DNA of 64,000 bases from Actinomycetota bacterium (lineage in GTDB: Bacteria; Actinomycetota; Geothermincolia; Geothermincolales; RBG-13-55-18): positions 1 to 64,000 of the forward strand of contig JACIXC010000002.1 of assembly GCA_014360655.1 (NCBI GenBank), read 5' to 3'. Below, one piece after another: positions 45,695 through 55,149 of this stretch; the first letter of the stretch is position 1, and each line of letters opens with the position of its first letter. Below the pieces are notes generated by a model, which was not told where the DNA came from, made no database searches, and saw nothing but the letters and a program-made list of their open reading frames with translations. Made by a program: the position numbers and the translations under genes.

Positions 45695-45976
45695 ATGATA
45701 AGCGAAAAGGACGTGGAATACGTGGCCTGGCTGGCCCGCCTGGAGTTGAGCGCGGAGGAGAAGGAGAGGTTCACGCGCCAGCTGGGGCAGGTCCTGGAGC
45801 ACGCGGAGAAGATAAAGTCTATCTCCACGGAGGATGTCGAGCCCACCTCCCACGTCATCCCGCTGCGCAACGTGATGCGCGACGACGTGGTGGAGGCCGG
45901 GCTTTCCCAGGAAGAGGCGCTCTCCAATGCTCCCCGCCGGGAAGGGGGATATTTCGTGGTGCCGAGGATCATCTGA
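45695..45976 (+). CDS. gatC: Asp-tRNA(Asn)/Glu-tRNA(Gln) amidotransferase subunit C
   Basis: GatC stabilises the GatA-GatB complex that amidates misacylated tRNAs. The 93-residue product has the usual VEYVAWLARLELSAEEKERF start and DVEPTSHVIPLRNVMRDD core. ATG 45695 follows AAGGAG. The operon gatC-gatA-gatB is interrupted by the 7TM gene at 45993. Confidence 0.95.
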   Translation: MISEKDVEYVAWLARLELSAEEKERFTRQLGQVLEHAEKIKSISTEDVEPTSHVIPLRNVMRDDVVEAGLSQEEALSNAPRREGGYFVVPRII

Positions 45977-45992
45977 GGCGGAAGGAGGCGAA

Positions 45993-46655
45993 GTGAACCC
46001 CTACCTGCTCCTCGCCACCGCGGTCGTGCTCGTGGGCATCGCGATATGGTACCGCTCGCGGGGCGGGGCAAGGGGGGAGACGGGAAGCTGGTTCCTTCTC
46101 TGGCTTCTCTCCGGCGCCTTCGCCACCGTGTTCTCGTCCGTTTCCTGGTGGACGGGGGATAATACCATCAGCCTTTCCTTCTACCAGGTGACCAGCGTGT
46201 TCGCGGTCGCCGGCGCCTTCTTCGTCTTCGCCTTCGCGCGCTCATTCAGCCGCGGCGTAGACTACTCGCTCTTCTTCTGGTCGCTGCCCATGCTTCTCGC
46301 GGTGGCCGCGATACTGGTGAACGGCGGCAACGTGTTCCGGCGGGAGGGAAGCCTGTGGGTCTTCAACGGGGCTTCCCCCGCGACGTGGATCAACGCCGGT
46401 GCCCTCATGCTCTATGCCGTGCTGTCCATCGTCTATATCGTCCTGCTGCTGAAGGACCTGCGCCGCGAGGGGAAGAGTAGGGAGGAGCAGCGCGTGAAGG
46501 TGGTGCTGGCGGCGCTTCTCGTCCTCTTCTACGCGAAGGCAATGGAGGGGGTATTGGGCGCGCGCAGCTGGTTCGGGGCCCATGTTCCCCTGGTGGAGAT
46601 AACCGAGCTTGCGGGCGCGCTGGTGCTGGCGAGGGCGGTGGCGGGTCGCAGATGA
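45993..46655 (+). CDS. Seven-helix membrane protein between gatC and gatA
   Basis: A 220-residue protein of seven predicted membrane helices with short loops and an Arg-rich end; it resembles the 7TM sensor region attached to some histidine kinases, but no kinase domain follows. GTG 45993 has an AAGGAGG site seven bases upstream, directly after gatC. Function unknown; its position inside the gat operon implies co-expression only. Confidence 0.7.
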   Translation: MNPYLLLATAVVLVGIAIWYRSRGGARGETGSWFLLWLLSGAFATVFSSVSWWTGDNTISLSFYQVTSVFAVAGAFFVFAFARSFSRGVDYSLFFWSLPMLLAVAAILVNGGNVFRREGSLWVFNGASPATWINAGALMLYAVLSIVYIVLLLKDLRREGKSREEQRVKVVLAALLVLFYAKAMEGVLGARSWFGAHVPLVEITELAGALVLARAVAGRR

Positions 46656-46775
46656 TCCGGCGCTCGGGAGGCCCAAGGAGGATGGGAGCCGCGCGCGGGA
46701 GGATGACCGGCACCCGGGGCGACCGGCGATGACAATGTCGGATTAGCGACGGGGATCGTGACGGAGGCGTGATAG

Positions 46776-48248
46776 ATGACGGAAGAACTGTACGCGAAGA
46801 AGGCCTGGGAATTAATGGAAATGATGAGGCGCCGCGAGGTTTCCGCTCGGGAGGTCTTGCATTCCGTGTGGCGGCGCGTCGAGGAGGTGGAGGGCGACGT
46901 CCATTCCTACATAACCCTCACCGCGGAAGAGGCGGAGCGGGCGGCGGCGCGGGCTGATGAGATACTCGCAAGGGGGGAGGACCCCGGCGCGGTGGCGGGC
47001 ATCCCCATGGCGGTGAAGGACGTCCTGTGCACGCGGGGAGTTCCCACCACCTGCGGGTCACGCATGCTTGAAGGATATATCCCGGTCTACGACGCCACCG
47101 TGGTCTCGCGGTTGCGGAAAGCGGGCATGACCATGGTGGGCAAGGCCAACATGGACGAGTTCGCCATGGGCTCCTCCACCGAGAACTCGGCGTTCGGACC
47201 CACCCGCAATCCCTGGGACCTGGGAAGGGTTCCCGGAGGGTCGAGCGGCGGTTCGGCGGCGGCGGTTGCGGCGGGAGAAGCCGTGTGGGCGCTGGGATCG
47301 GATACCGGCGGCTCCATCCGGCAACCTGCTTCCTTCTGCGGCCTGGTGGGTCTCAAGCCCACCTACGGGCTGGTGTCGCGCTACGGCCTGGTGGCCTTCG
47401 CCTCCTCCCTGGACCAGGTGGGGCCCATCGCGAAGGACGTGCGCGATTGCGCCCTGCTGCTCTCCCTCATCGCGGGCCACGATCCGCGCGATTCCACATC
47501 GCTGGACGTTGAGTTGCCGCCTTACCCGGAGGCGCTGGATGGCGGCATACGCGGGCTCAAGGTGGGGGTCCCCGTCGAGCTCATGCAGGAGGGGCTGACG
47601 CCGGGCGTGAGGGAGAGCGTGGAGAACGCCCTGCGCCTCTGCGGGGAGCTGGGGGCAGAGGTGGAGGAGACCGCGCTGCCCCACCTGGACTATGCCCTCA
47701 GCGCCTACTACATCCTGGCTCCCGCCGAGGCCAGCTCCAACCTGGCACGCTACGACGGCGTACGCTACGGGCTGCGCGTGGAGGGCGGGGACATGCTGGA
47801 GATGTACGGCCGGACGCGTGCCGCCGGCTTCGGGGCGGAGGTGAAACGCCGTATCATGCTGGGGACCTACGCCCTCTCCGCCGGCTATTACGAGGCCTAT
47901 TACGGGCAGGCACAGAAGGTACGCACCCTCATCCTGGAGGATTTCCGCCGCGCCTTCGAGCGTTTCGACGTGCTGGTAAGCCCCACTTCGCCCACGCCCG
48001 CCTTCGCCCTGGGGGAGAAGGTGGAGGACCCCCTGGCCATGTACCTTTCCGACGTCTGTACCATCCCCGTAAACCTGGCGGGGATCCCCGCCGTCAGCCT
48101 CCCATGCGGCCTGGAGGACGGGCTTCCCGTGGGTTTGCAGATAATGGGGAAGCCGTTGGGTGAGCTTGAGCTGCTGCGCGTGGCGCGGGCCATGGAGGAA
48201 GCCCTGGACTTCCGGGAGAGGCCGCGGCTGGGGAAGGGGGGTGCATGA
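46776..48248 (+). CDS. gatA: Asp-tRNA(Asn)/Glu-tRNA(Gln) amidotransferase subunit A
   Basis: GatA is the amidase-signature glutaminase subunit, releasing ammonia for GatB. The 490-residue protein has the Ser-cisSer-Lys triad at Lys81 ([10 protein letters not shown]), Ser156 (PGGSSGGS) and Ser180 ([11 protein letters not shown]). ATG 46776 follows GGAGG. It overlaps gatB by four bases. Confidence 0.97.
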   Translation: MTEELYAKKAWELMEMMRRREVSAREVLHSVWRRVEEVEGDVHSYITLTAEEAERAAARADEILARGEDPGAVAGIPMAVKDVLCTRGVPTTCGSRMLEGYIPVYDATVVSRLRKAGMTMVGKANMDEFAMGSSTENSAFGPTRNPWDLGRVPGGSSGGSAAAVAAGEAVWALGSDTGGSIRQPASFCGLVGLKPTYGLVSRYGLVAFASSLDQVGPIAKDVRDCALLLSLIAGHDPRDSTSLDVELPPYPEALDGGIRGLKVGVPVELMQEGLTPGVRESVENALRLCGELGAEVEETALPHLDYALSAYYILAPAEASSNLARYDGVRYGLRVEGGDMLEMYGRTRAAGFGAEVKRRIMLGTYALSAGYYEAYYGQAQKVRTLILEDFRRAFERFDVLVSPTSPTPAFALGEKVEDPLAMYLSDVCTIPVNLAGIPAVSLPCGLEDGLPVGLQIMGKPLGELELLRVARAMEEALDFRERPRLGKGGA

Positions 48249-49705
48249 TGGGCGACTACGAGGCGGTCATCGGCCTGGAGATCCACGCGGAGCTGAAGAC
48301 CCGCTCCAAGATGTTCTGCCCGTGCGACGCATCCTTCGGCGGCGAGCCCAACAGCAGGACCTGTCCCGTCTGCCTGGGCCTGCCCGGCGTGCTGCCGGTG
48401 CTCAACCGCAGGGCGGTGGAGCTGGCCTTGCGCCTGGCCCTCGCGCTGAACTGCGAGATCTCGCCGCGCTGCGTCTTCCACCGCAAGAATTACTTCTACC
48501 CGGATATGCCCAAGAATTACCAGATATCCCAGTACGACCTGCCCCTCGCCGTCCGCGGGCACCTGGACCTGGAGACGGAGGAAGGCACCTTCCGGGTGGG
48601 CATCACCCGCGTGCACCTGGAGGAGGACACGGGAAAGACGGTGCACGTGAGCGAGAGCGGGCGCATCCACGGCTCCGAGTACAGCCTGGAGGATTTCAAC
48701 CGCGCCGGGGTGCCCCTGCTGGAGATCGTCACCGAGCCCGACATCCGTACCCCCGAACAGGCGCGCCTCTTCATGCAGGAGCTGAAGAGCATCATGGAGC
48801 ACCTCGACGTCTCCGACTGCAAGATGGAGGAGGGCAGCCTGCGCTGCGATGCCAACATCTCCCTGCGTCCGCGCGCTTCCCGCGATTACGGGGTGAAGAC
48901 GGAGATAAAGAACATGAACTCCTTCCGTGCCCTCTACCGCGCACTGGATCACGAGATCTCCCGGCAGAGGGAGATCCTGGAAAGCGGCGGGGAGATCGTG
49001 CAGGAGACCAGGCACTGGGACGCCGACGCCAACATGACCACCCCCCTGCGCACCAAGGAATACGCCTACGATTACCGTTATTTCCCGGAGCCGGACCTGG
49101 TGCCCCTCGAGCCCGAGCGGGATTTCGTGGAGGAGATAAGGGCTTCCCTTCCAGAGCTTCCGGCCCAGAGAAGGCGCCGATTCCGCGAAGAGTACGGCCT
49201 TCCCGCGCACGATGCGTGGCTGCTGACCTCCTCCAAGAGCATGGGGGATTATTTCGAGGAGGCGGTGGCGGCGGGCCCCGATCCCAAGGCGGTGAGCAAC
49301 TGGATGATGGGAGAGCTTTCCGCCTACCTCAACGCCAGGGGGATGGAGATAGGGGAGGTCAGGGTCTCCCCCGCGCAGCTCGCGGACATGGTCTCCCTGG
49401 TGGAGGAGGGGGTCATAAGCGGCAGGATCGCCAAGGCGGTCTTCGAGGAGATGCTGGAGACGGGGAAGGACGCGCGGGACATCATCGCCGAGAAGGGACT
49501 GACGCAGATAAGCGACGAGGGGGAGCTTGCCGCGATCATTGCGGAGACCATCGCGGAGAATCCCAAGAGCGTGGAGGATTTCCGCAGGGGAAAGGAGAGG
49601 GCGGTGGGCTTCCTGGTGGGCCAGGTGATGAGGAAGACGAAAGGGCGCGCCAACCCACAGCTGGTGAACGAGCTGCTGTTGAGGGAATTGCAGGGCGGTG
49701 GTTGA
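48245..49705 (+). CDS. gatB: Asp-tRNA(Asn)/Glu-tRNA(Gln) amidotransferase subunit B
   Basis: GatB phosphorylates and amidates Glu- or Asp-tRNA. The 486-residue protein shows [19 protein letters not shown] at the start, [14 protein letters not shown], the [18 protein letters not shown] block and the C-terminal YqeY-like tRNA-binding domain with [20 protein letters not shown]. Two adjacent ATGs (48245, 48248) are possible starts in different frames only for the second; the first is in frame and overlaps gatA. Confidence 0.97.
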   Translation: MMGDYEAVIGLEIHAELKTRSKMFCPCDASFGGEPNSRTCPVCLGLPGVLPVLNRRAVELALRLALALNCEISPRCVFHRKNYFYPDMPKNYQISQYDLPLAVRGHLDLETEEGTFRVGITRVHLEEDTGKTVHVSESGRIHGSEYSLEDFNRAGVPLLEIVTEPDIRTPEQARLFMQELKSIMEHLDVSDCKMEEGSLRCDANISLRPRASRDYGVKTEIKNMNSFRALYRALDHEISRQREILESGGEIVQETRHWDADANMTTPLRTKEYAYDYRYFPEPDLVPLEPERDFVEEIRASLPELPAQRRRRFREEYGLPAHDAWLLTSSKSMGDYFEEAVAAGPDPKAVSNWMMGELSAYLNARGMEIGEVRVSPAQLADMVSLVEEGVISGRIAKAVFEEMLETGKDARDIIAEKGLTQISDEGELAAIIAETIAENPKSVEDFRRGKERAVGFLVGQVMRKTKGRANPQLVNELLLRELQGGG

Positions 49706-49771
49706 TCCCGGGCGTGTCTTCGTGACGGAGAGGCAGGCGGCGCGTTCGGGAAACGAGGTTTTCGGAGAGAG

Positions 49772-50800
49772 GTGTTTTTCTTGGGAGAAGAAGAGAGGAC
49801 GTGTCCCCGCTGCGGGGCGGCGCTCAAGGAGGGGGCCAGGTTCTGTACCTCCTGCGGCAGGCGTATCGACACGGCTGGAGGAGCGGAGGTAGGGACGGTG
49901 GCTGGAAGGGAGGAAGCCGTGGCGGCGGGCGTGCCTGGCGGCGCGGGAACGGGGGAGGCGGGGGTTGCCCCGGCGTTGCCTCCGCAGCCAGACGCGGATG
50001 CGCAGGAGCCCGGGATGCTCCCCGGACCGGCAAGGGCAGCCGGGAGGAGCCGGGCTCCACTGTTGCTGGGTGTCCTGGGCGGGCTGCTGCTCCTGGCGGG
50101 GGCGGTTATCCTGGTCCTCTACCTCGCCGTGTGGAGGGAGGGCGCGGGAGGAACGGGAGATCCCGTGGCGCTGGCGAGGAAATACATGGAAGCGCTGGAG
50201 CGGAAAGACGTCGACGCCTACCTGGACTGCTTCGAGGAGGGGTTCTTCTCCCTCGAGGACAACCCCCTGCTGGAGGGCATGGACCTGGACCCGCGCGAGT
50301 TGGTGGAGATGTCCTTCATTTTCATGGAAGTGTCTTTCGAAGGGGTGGAGCTGGACCTGCGGCGCGATGAGGGGGACGGGGCGACCGTGGTGACCACGGC
50401 GGGGATGATGTCCCTCTCCATCATGGGCATGGAGGAGGAGGTGGACCTGGCCGACGACCCCCTCGAGTTCAGGATGGCCAGGAAGGGCGGCAGGTGGTAC
50501 CTGACGGAAGACCCCATGCCCACGTTGCTGGGAGGCGATCTCGATCTCTTCGGCGACGACATGGACATGGATATGGATAGGCCCCCGGACGGTTACGACC
50601 TCGAGGACCTCGAGAAATATCTTCCCGAGGAGTGGGACCTGGAGGAGCTGGAGGACCTGCGCCCCGAGGACCTCGAGGAACTCATGCGGGAGCTAATGGA
50701 GGAGCTGGAGGAGCCGCCGCAGCATGAGGGGCCTCCCGATGAGACCGTGACGTGGAAAGGGCGACCGCAGGGATGCCTCGCGGGTTGCCGCCGCGTGTGA
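49772..50800 (+). CDS. Zinc-ribbon, single-pass membrane protein with acidic tail
   Basis: The 342-residue protein has an N-terminal zinc ribbon (CPRCGAALKEGARFCTSCG, about 11-29), a long Ala/Gly/Pro linker, one transmembrane helix (about 97-120), an extracytoplasmic domain resembling the DUF4878/lumazine-binding-like fold (about 128-245), and an acidic tail with DLEDLE/DLEELE-type repeats. Such zinc-ribbon membrane proteins are common in Gram-positive-like lineages and of unknown function. GTG 49772 is weakly supported; TTG 49781, with AGAGAGG eight bases upstream, is an equally good start. Confidence 0.7.
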   Translation: MFFLGEEERTCPRCGAALKEGARFCTSCGRRIDTAGGAEVGTVAGREEAVAAGVPGGAGTGEAGVAPALPPQPDADAQEPGMLPGPARAAGRSRAPLLLGVLGGLLLLAGAVILVLYLAVWREGAGGTGDPVALARKYMEALERKDVDAYLDCFEEGFFSLEDNPLLEGMDLDPRELVEMSFIFMEVSFEGVELDLRRDEGDGATVVTTAGMMSLSIMGMEEEVDLADDPLEFRMARKGGRWYLTEDPMPTLLGGDLDLFGDDMDMDMDRPPDGYDLEDLEKYLPEEWDLEELEDLRPEDLEELMRELMEELEEPPQHEGPPDETVTWKGRPQGCLAGCRRV

Positions 50801-50831
50801 TACCGTCCTTATGTTGCCACGCGTGACGAGA

Positions 50832-50860
50832 AAGGGGCGGGAGAAAGGTTCCCGCCCCTT
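50832..50860. terminator. Strong hairpin between convergent genes
   Basis: AAGGGGCGGGA (50832-50842) pairs with TCCCGCCCCTT (50850-50860). It lies 30 bp past the zinc-ribbon gene and faces the minus-strand gcvH, so it can serve as a two-way terminator, although T-runs are short. Confidence 0.65.
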
Positions 50861-50965
50861 GACCGATCGCCGCTGATCTCCTCCTTGGCGCTGTCGTCGA
50901 GCCCCACGCATGCGGCCGCTACAGCCGTATCTCGCGGGGTCGTTATCCTCGACGGCTTGACGCCG

Positions 50966-50993
50966 GTCCGCACGTGCGGACGATTATTTTCTT
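50966..50993 (+). terminator. Palindrome with T-rich tail, second terminator candidate
   Basis: GTCCGCACGTGCGGAC (50966-50981) is a perfect 16-bp palindrome followed by GATTATTTTCTT. It would form a 6-bp stem with an ACGT loop. The rest of 50861-51046 has no gene. Confidence 0.45.
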
Positions 50994-51046
50994 GCCGCCG
51001 GCCGGGAAAGGCGTTCCTGGCGAGGACCGACCCGTAGAGCCCGCCG

Positions 51047-51430
51047 TCAGCCTTCCTCGGAGACCAGCTTCTCGTAAGCCGCGGCGTCCAGGAGATCGTC
51101 CACCCCGGAGGGATCGGCGAGCTCCACCTTGACCATCCAGCCGGCTCCGTAGCAGTCCTCGTTGATGATCTCCGGCGCCTCCACCACTTCCTGGTTGGTC
51201 TCCACGATGGTGCCGTTGACGGGGCTGTAGACGTCGGAAACCGATTTCACCGACTCGATCTCGGCATAGGGTTCCCCCGCCTTGACCTCCGTCCCCGTGG
51301 CGGGGAGCTCGAGGAAGACGATCTCGCCCAACTGGTCCTGGGCATAGTAGGTGATCCCCAGGGTGGCCATGTTGCCGTCGATCTTGGCCCAGGCGTGCTC
51401 GGGATGATACTTCAGGTCCTCCGGGTACAT
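51047..51430 (-). CDS. gcvH: Glycine cleavage system H protein
   Basis: GcvH carries the lipoyl arm that shuttles intermediates among the P, T and L proteins of glycine cleavage or reverse glycine synthase. The 127-residue protein has the lipoylation site Lys62 in EIESVKSVSDVYSPV and the N-terminal HAWAKIDG strand. ATG 51430 follows a GGAGG-like site (minus strand). It lies downstream of lpd; LipA is encoded at 23564. GcvP and GcvT genes are not in the window. Confidence 0.95.
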   Translation of the reverse strand: MYPEDLKYHPEHAWAKIDGNMATLGITYYAQDQLGEIVFLELPATGTEVKAGEPYAEIESVKSVSDVYSPVNGTIVETNQEVVEAPEIINEDCYGAGWMVKVELADPSGVDDLLDAAAYEKLVSEEG

Positions 51431-51602
51431 CTGCTTTCACCTCCAGTCAGATCCGCTACAACGATGCCATGATAACGCAACCTCACCTCGCGCGCCATAT
51501 GGGAACGGGCGGGAACTCCCGACTTCCGCCCCCCGGCCCGCCACGGGGCCGGCCTTCACGCTGCAAGCGTGACGAAAGGGCTTGGGGGATCGCCCGTATG
51601 CG

Positions 51603-53012
51603 TCACTTGCGCGCCGGCGCCGCGTGTATGGCCCTGTCGTGGGCCGCCTCCGCCGCCTCCATGATGGCCTCGGCCAGGCTGGGGTGCGCGTGCACGGTGC
51701 GGCCCATGTCGTCGGCGGTCACCCCCATGCGTATGGCAAGGGCCACCTCGTGGATGAGGTCCGAGGCGTGGGGACCCATGATCTGGCACCCCAGCACCTT
51801 GTCCGTGGAGGCGTCCGCCACGAGCTGTACGAAGCCCTGGCCCTTGCCCATGGCCAGCGCCTTTCCCAGCCCCCCGAACATGAAGCGGCCGATGCGCGTC
51901 TCGATGCCTTTTTCCTCGGCCTTGGCGGGGGTGAGTCCCACGCTCGCGATCTCCGGCTCGGTGAAGATGCAGGCGGGAACTACGTTGTAATCCATTACCG
52001 AGTCGTGCCCCATGGCGTTCTCCGCGGCGCAGATGCCCTCGAAGGAGGCAACGTGGGCCAGGAGGATACCGCCCACCACGTCGCCGATGGCATAGACGCC
52101 GGGGACGTTGGTCTCCATGCGCTCGTTGACCACGATCTCGCCCCGCTTCCCCAGCTCCACGCCCAGCTCCTCCAGGCCCAGGCCGGAGGAGTTGAGGGAG
52201 CGGCCGATGGACACCAGGAGCTTGTCCGCCTCCAGCACCTCGCCGGTGGAGAGCTTCGCCTTCACGCCGTCCGGACGGTATTCCACCATCTCCTCGATGG
52301 TCACCTCGGTGAGGATCTCGATGCCCTTCTTGTTGAGGATGCGTTTCATCTGCTGGGATATGCGCTCGTCCTCGGTTGGGAGGATGCGCGGCATGAGCTC
52401 CACCATGGTCACCTTGGTGCCCAGGGCGTTGAAGATGGTGGCGAACTCCGAGCCCACCACGCCGCTGCCGACTATGATCATCGACTTTGGGATCTCGGTG
52501 AGTTCCAGTCCTTCCGTTGAGGTGAGGATGGCCGGCTGGTCGAAGTCGAAGGTGGGAAGGCGGGCCGGCTCGGAACCGGTGGCGATGATGACCTTCTCCG
52601 TCTCGATGACCGTCTCACCCTCTTCACCCTCCACCGCCACCCGGTCCGGGGAGAGAAGGCGGGCCGTTCCCTTCACCACCTCCACCTTGTTGGCCTTGAG
52701 CAACTGCGCGATGCCGTTGCGGAGCTGGGAGCTGACCTTCTCCTTGCGTTCAACCATGGCCTTGAGGTCGGGGATGGGTTCCCCCACCTTGACGCCGTAC
52801 TCGTGCGCCTCCTTTATGGTCTCCACCACCTCGGCGCAGGCCAGGAGGGCCTTGGTGGGGATGCATCCCCAGTTAAGGCAGGTGCCCCCGAGGAGGTTCT
52901 TCTCCACCAGCACCACGCCGCTTCCCAGTTGCGCCGCCCGGATGGCCGCCACGTAGCCGCCCGGTCCCGCTCCGATCACCACCAGCTTGGCCTGTTGCTT
53001 CTCGGCTGCCAT
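51603..53012 (-). CDS. lpd: Dihydrolipoyl dehydrogenase
   Basis: The 469-residue flavoprotein disulfide reductase reoxidises dihydrolipoyl groups with NAD+. Visible are the FAD motif VVIGAGPGGYVAAIRAAQLG, the redox disulfide GGTCLNWGCIPTKAL (about residues 40-54), the NAD motif IIVGSGVVGSEFA and the dimer-interface HAHPSLAEA catalytic His-Glu region. ATG 53012 follows GGAGG. It precedes gcvH on the minus strand, fitting the L protein of the glycine system. A TAAAAT on the minus strand near 53104-53109 may be its -10 box. Confidence 0.96.
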   Translation of the reverse strand: MAAEKQQAKLVVIGAGPGGYVAAIRAAQLGSGVVLVEKNLLGGTCLNWGCIPTKALLACAEVVETIKEAHEYGVKVGEPIPDLKAMVERKEKVSSQLRNGIAQLLKANKVEVVKGTARLLSPDRVAVEGEEGETVIETEKVIIATGSEPARLPTFDFDQPAILTSTEGLELTEIPKSMIIVGSGVVGSEFATIFNALGTKVTMVELMPRILPTEDERISQQMKRILNKKGIEILTEVTIEEMVEYRPDGVKAKLSTGEVLEADKLLVSIGRSLNSSGLGLEELGVELGKRGEIVVNERMETNVPGVYAIGDVVGGILLAHVASFEGICAAENAMGHDSVMDYNVVPACIFTEPEIASVGLTPAKAEEKGIETRIGRFMFGGLGKALAMGKGQGFVQLVADASTDKVLGCQIMGPHASDLIHEVALAIRMGVTADDMGRTVHAHPSLAEAIMEAAEAAHDRAIHAAPARK

Positions 53013-53156
53013 GATCTCCTCCTTCGCGCTACTATCCGCCTGATGGGGTTCGATTTTCCGGACATTACCGCGCTCGATGCGCGTCGGGCGCATGTCCAAG
53101 CTATTTTATCACGACGGGGGCCTTGCGGCAGGCAAAAGGCGCGGCCGAAAAGCATT

Positions 53157-53185
53157 TTGCAAAAGTGCGGGAGGTCGTGAATAAT
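53157..53185 (+). promoter_or_regulatory. Promoter of the leu-type operon
   Basis: TTGCAA (53157-53162), 17 bp, AATAAT (53180-53185). It has the same -35 hexamer and spacing as the fhs promoter. A leader of about 170 nt, GC-rich with no leucine-codon run, precedes leuC. No gene is visible in 53186-53363. Confidence 0.6.
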
Positions 53186-53363
53186 GTTGCCGGACGGGGA
53201 GGGAGAGGCCGGGTTCCCGGAGAGCTCCCCGCGGGCGGCGCCGTGACCGGGCACCGCGGGCCGCGACTGGCTTCGCCCGGCGGGCCGGAGGGAAGAGCGG
53301 CGGGGGCGGCGCGTGTCGGGCGAAGGTCGCCACCCGGAGCGAGGCAGGCATGGAGGAACGTTC

Positions 53364-54617
53364 ATGGGCATGACCATCGCGGAGAAGATATTCTCCCGCC
53401 ACTGCGGCCACCCCGTGCGGGCGGGCGAGCTGGTGGTGGCGGAGGTGGATTTCATGATGGGGCAGGACGGCACATCACCCCTGGCCATCCAGGCCTTCCG
53501 CGAGCTGGGCGGGGAAAGGGTGCACGACGCCGCCCGCGTTGCCATGGTCATCGACCACAGCGCCCCCAGCCCCCTGGAAGGGGTTTCCAACCTGCACGCC
53601 ATGATGCGGGAGTTCGCGCGCGCGCAGGGGCTGCTCCTCTACGACGTGGGATGGGGCGTCTGCCACTGCCTGCTGCCCGAGCAGGGCCACGTGGTGCCCG
53701 GAGACCTGGTCATCGGCGCCGACTCCCACACCACCACCTACGGAGCCATAAACGTCTTCTCCACCGGGGTGGGCTCCAGCGACCTGGCGGCGGCCATGCT
53801 CACCGGACGGCTGTGGTTCAAGGTCCCGGAGACCATGCGCCTGGAGCTGCGCGGCACCCTTGCGCCGGGGGTATATTCCAAGGACATCGCGCTCTTCCTG
53901 GCGGGGGAGCTCACCGCGGACGGCGCCACCTACCTGGCGGTCGAGTACGGGGGCGAGGCGATATCATCCCTTTCCGTGGAGGCGCGCTTCACCATCGCCA
54001 ACATGGCGGTGGAGATGGGGGCCAAGGCGGGGCTCATGCAGGCGGACGAGAAGGTGCTGCAATGGGTTTCCCGGCACAGCGGGCGGCCGCCGGCCCCCGC
54101 GGATCCCGACCCGGATGCGCCTTACCGCGAGGTGCGGGAGTTCGACCTGGCGGGGCTCACCCCGCAGGTGGCGCTGCCCCACCGCGTGGACAACGTCAAG
54201 CCGGTGGAGGAGGTGGAGGGGATCCTCATCCAGGAGGCGGTCATCGGGACCTGCACCAACGGCCGCCTGGAGGACCTGGAGGTGGCGGCGCGCATCCTGT
54301 CCGGGCGCAGGGTGAGCCCGGAAGTGCGCCTCGTCGTCGCGCCCGCCTCGCGCCAGGTGCTCATGGAGGCCATGGAGAGGGGTATCGTCCAGAGGCTGGT
54401 GGAGGCGGGGGCGGCACTGGTGACGCCCGGCTGCGGCCCCTGCGTGGGGACGCACAACGGGGTGCCGGCGGACGGCGAGGCCGTGATCTCCACCGCCAAT
54501 CGCAATTTCAAGGGGCGCATGGGCAACGCCAACGCGAGCATCTACCTGGCCAGTCCGGCCACGGTGGCGGCGAGCGCGGTGGCGGGGAAGATCACCGACC
54601 CCCGGCGCATGCTTTGA
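53364..54617 (+). CDS. leuC: 3-isopropylmalate dehydratase/homoaconitase-type large subunit
   Basis: The 417-residue aconitase-superfamily large subunit is of the short archaeal/HACN type. Cluster cysteines are in VIGTCTNGRLEDL and TPGCGPCVGTHNG; the DHSAPSP and GADSHTTTYGA segments are active-site loops. By context (leuD, leuB, ilv genes) it is probably the leucine-pathway isomerase, but this subfamily also holds homoaconitases and aconitase-like enzymes. ATG 53364 has GGAGG at good spacing; ATG 53370 is possible. Confidence 0.88.
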   Translation: MGMTIAEKIFSRHCGHPVRAGELVVAEVDFMMGQDGTSPLAIQAFRELGGERVHDAARVAMVIDHSAPSPLEGVSNLHAMMREFARAQGLLLYDVGWGVCHCLLPEQGHVVPGDLVIGADSHTTTYGAINVFSTGVGSSDLAAAMLTGRLWFKVPETMRLELRGTLAPGVYSKDIALFLAGELTADGATYLAVEYGGEAISSLSVEARFTIANMAVEMGAKAGLMQADEKVLQWVSRHSGRPPAPADPDPDAPYREVREFDLAGLTPQVALPHRVDNVKPVEEVEGILIQEAVIGTCTNGRLEDLEVAARILSGRRVSPEVRLVVAPASRQVLMEAMERGIVQRLVEAGAALVTPGCGPCVGTHNGVPADGEAVISTANRNFKGRMGNANASIYLASPATVAASAVAGKITDPRRML

Positions 54618-54639
54618 GGCGAGGAGGAGTTGGTAACTC

Positions 54640-55149
54640 ATGGCAGACAGGCAGGTCCTCAGGGGCAGGGCGCACGTCTTCGGGGACGACGTCAACACCG
54701 ACTACATCATCTCCGGCAAGTACAAGTTCAAGACGCTGGACATGAAGGAACTGGCGCGCCACTGCATGGAGGACATCGACCCCGCTTTCAGCGAACGGGT
54801 ACGGCCGGGAGACTTCATCGTCGCCGGCGCCAATTTCGGCTGCGGCTCCTCGCGCGAGCAGGCTCCCCTGGTGATCAGGCACGCCGGCGTGGGTGCCGTG
54901 CTCGCACGCTCCTTCGCGCGCATCTTCTTCCGCAACGCCATCAACAAGGGGTTGCCGGTGGTGGAATGCGACACCTCAGGCATAGAGGCGGGAGACGAGC
55001 TGGAGGTGGACCTGGCGCAGGGGAAGGTCAGCAATCTCACCCGTGGTTACACACTCGATATCGTGCCCCTGCCCGCGGTGATGATGGACATCCTCGCGGA
55101 GGGCGGCCTGACCGCTTACCTGAAAAAACACGGAGGTTTCAAGCTATGA
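54640..55149 (+). CDS. leuD: 3-isopropylmalate dehydratase/homoaconitase-type small subunit
   Basis: The 169-residue swivel-domain subunit pairs with the upstream large subunit. It shows [20 protein letters not shown] (about 11-30) and the substrate-loop [14 protein letters not shown]. The specificity loop after the first helix reads YKFK, unlike the YLxT patterns I know from isopropylmalate and homoaconitate enzymes, so the substrate is uncertain. The stop overlaps the next gene (ATGA). Confidence 0.88.
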   Translation: MADRQVLRGRAHVFGDDVNTDYIISGKYKFKTLDMKELARHCMEDIDPAFSERVRPGDFIVAGANFGCGSSREQAPLVIRHAGVGAVLARSFARIFFRNAINKGLPVVECDTSGIEAGDELEVDLAQGKVSNLTRGYTLDIVPLPAVMMDILAEGGLTAYLKKHGGFKL

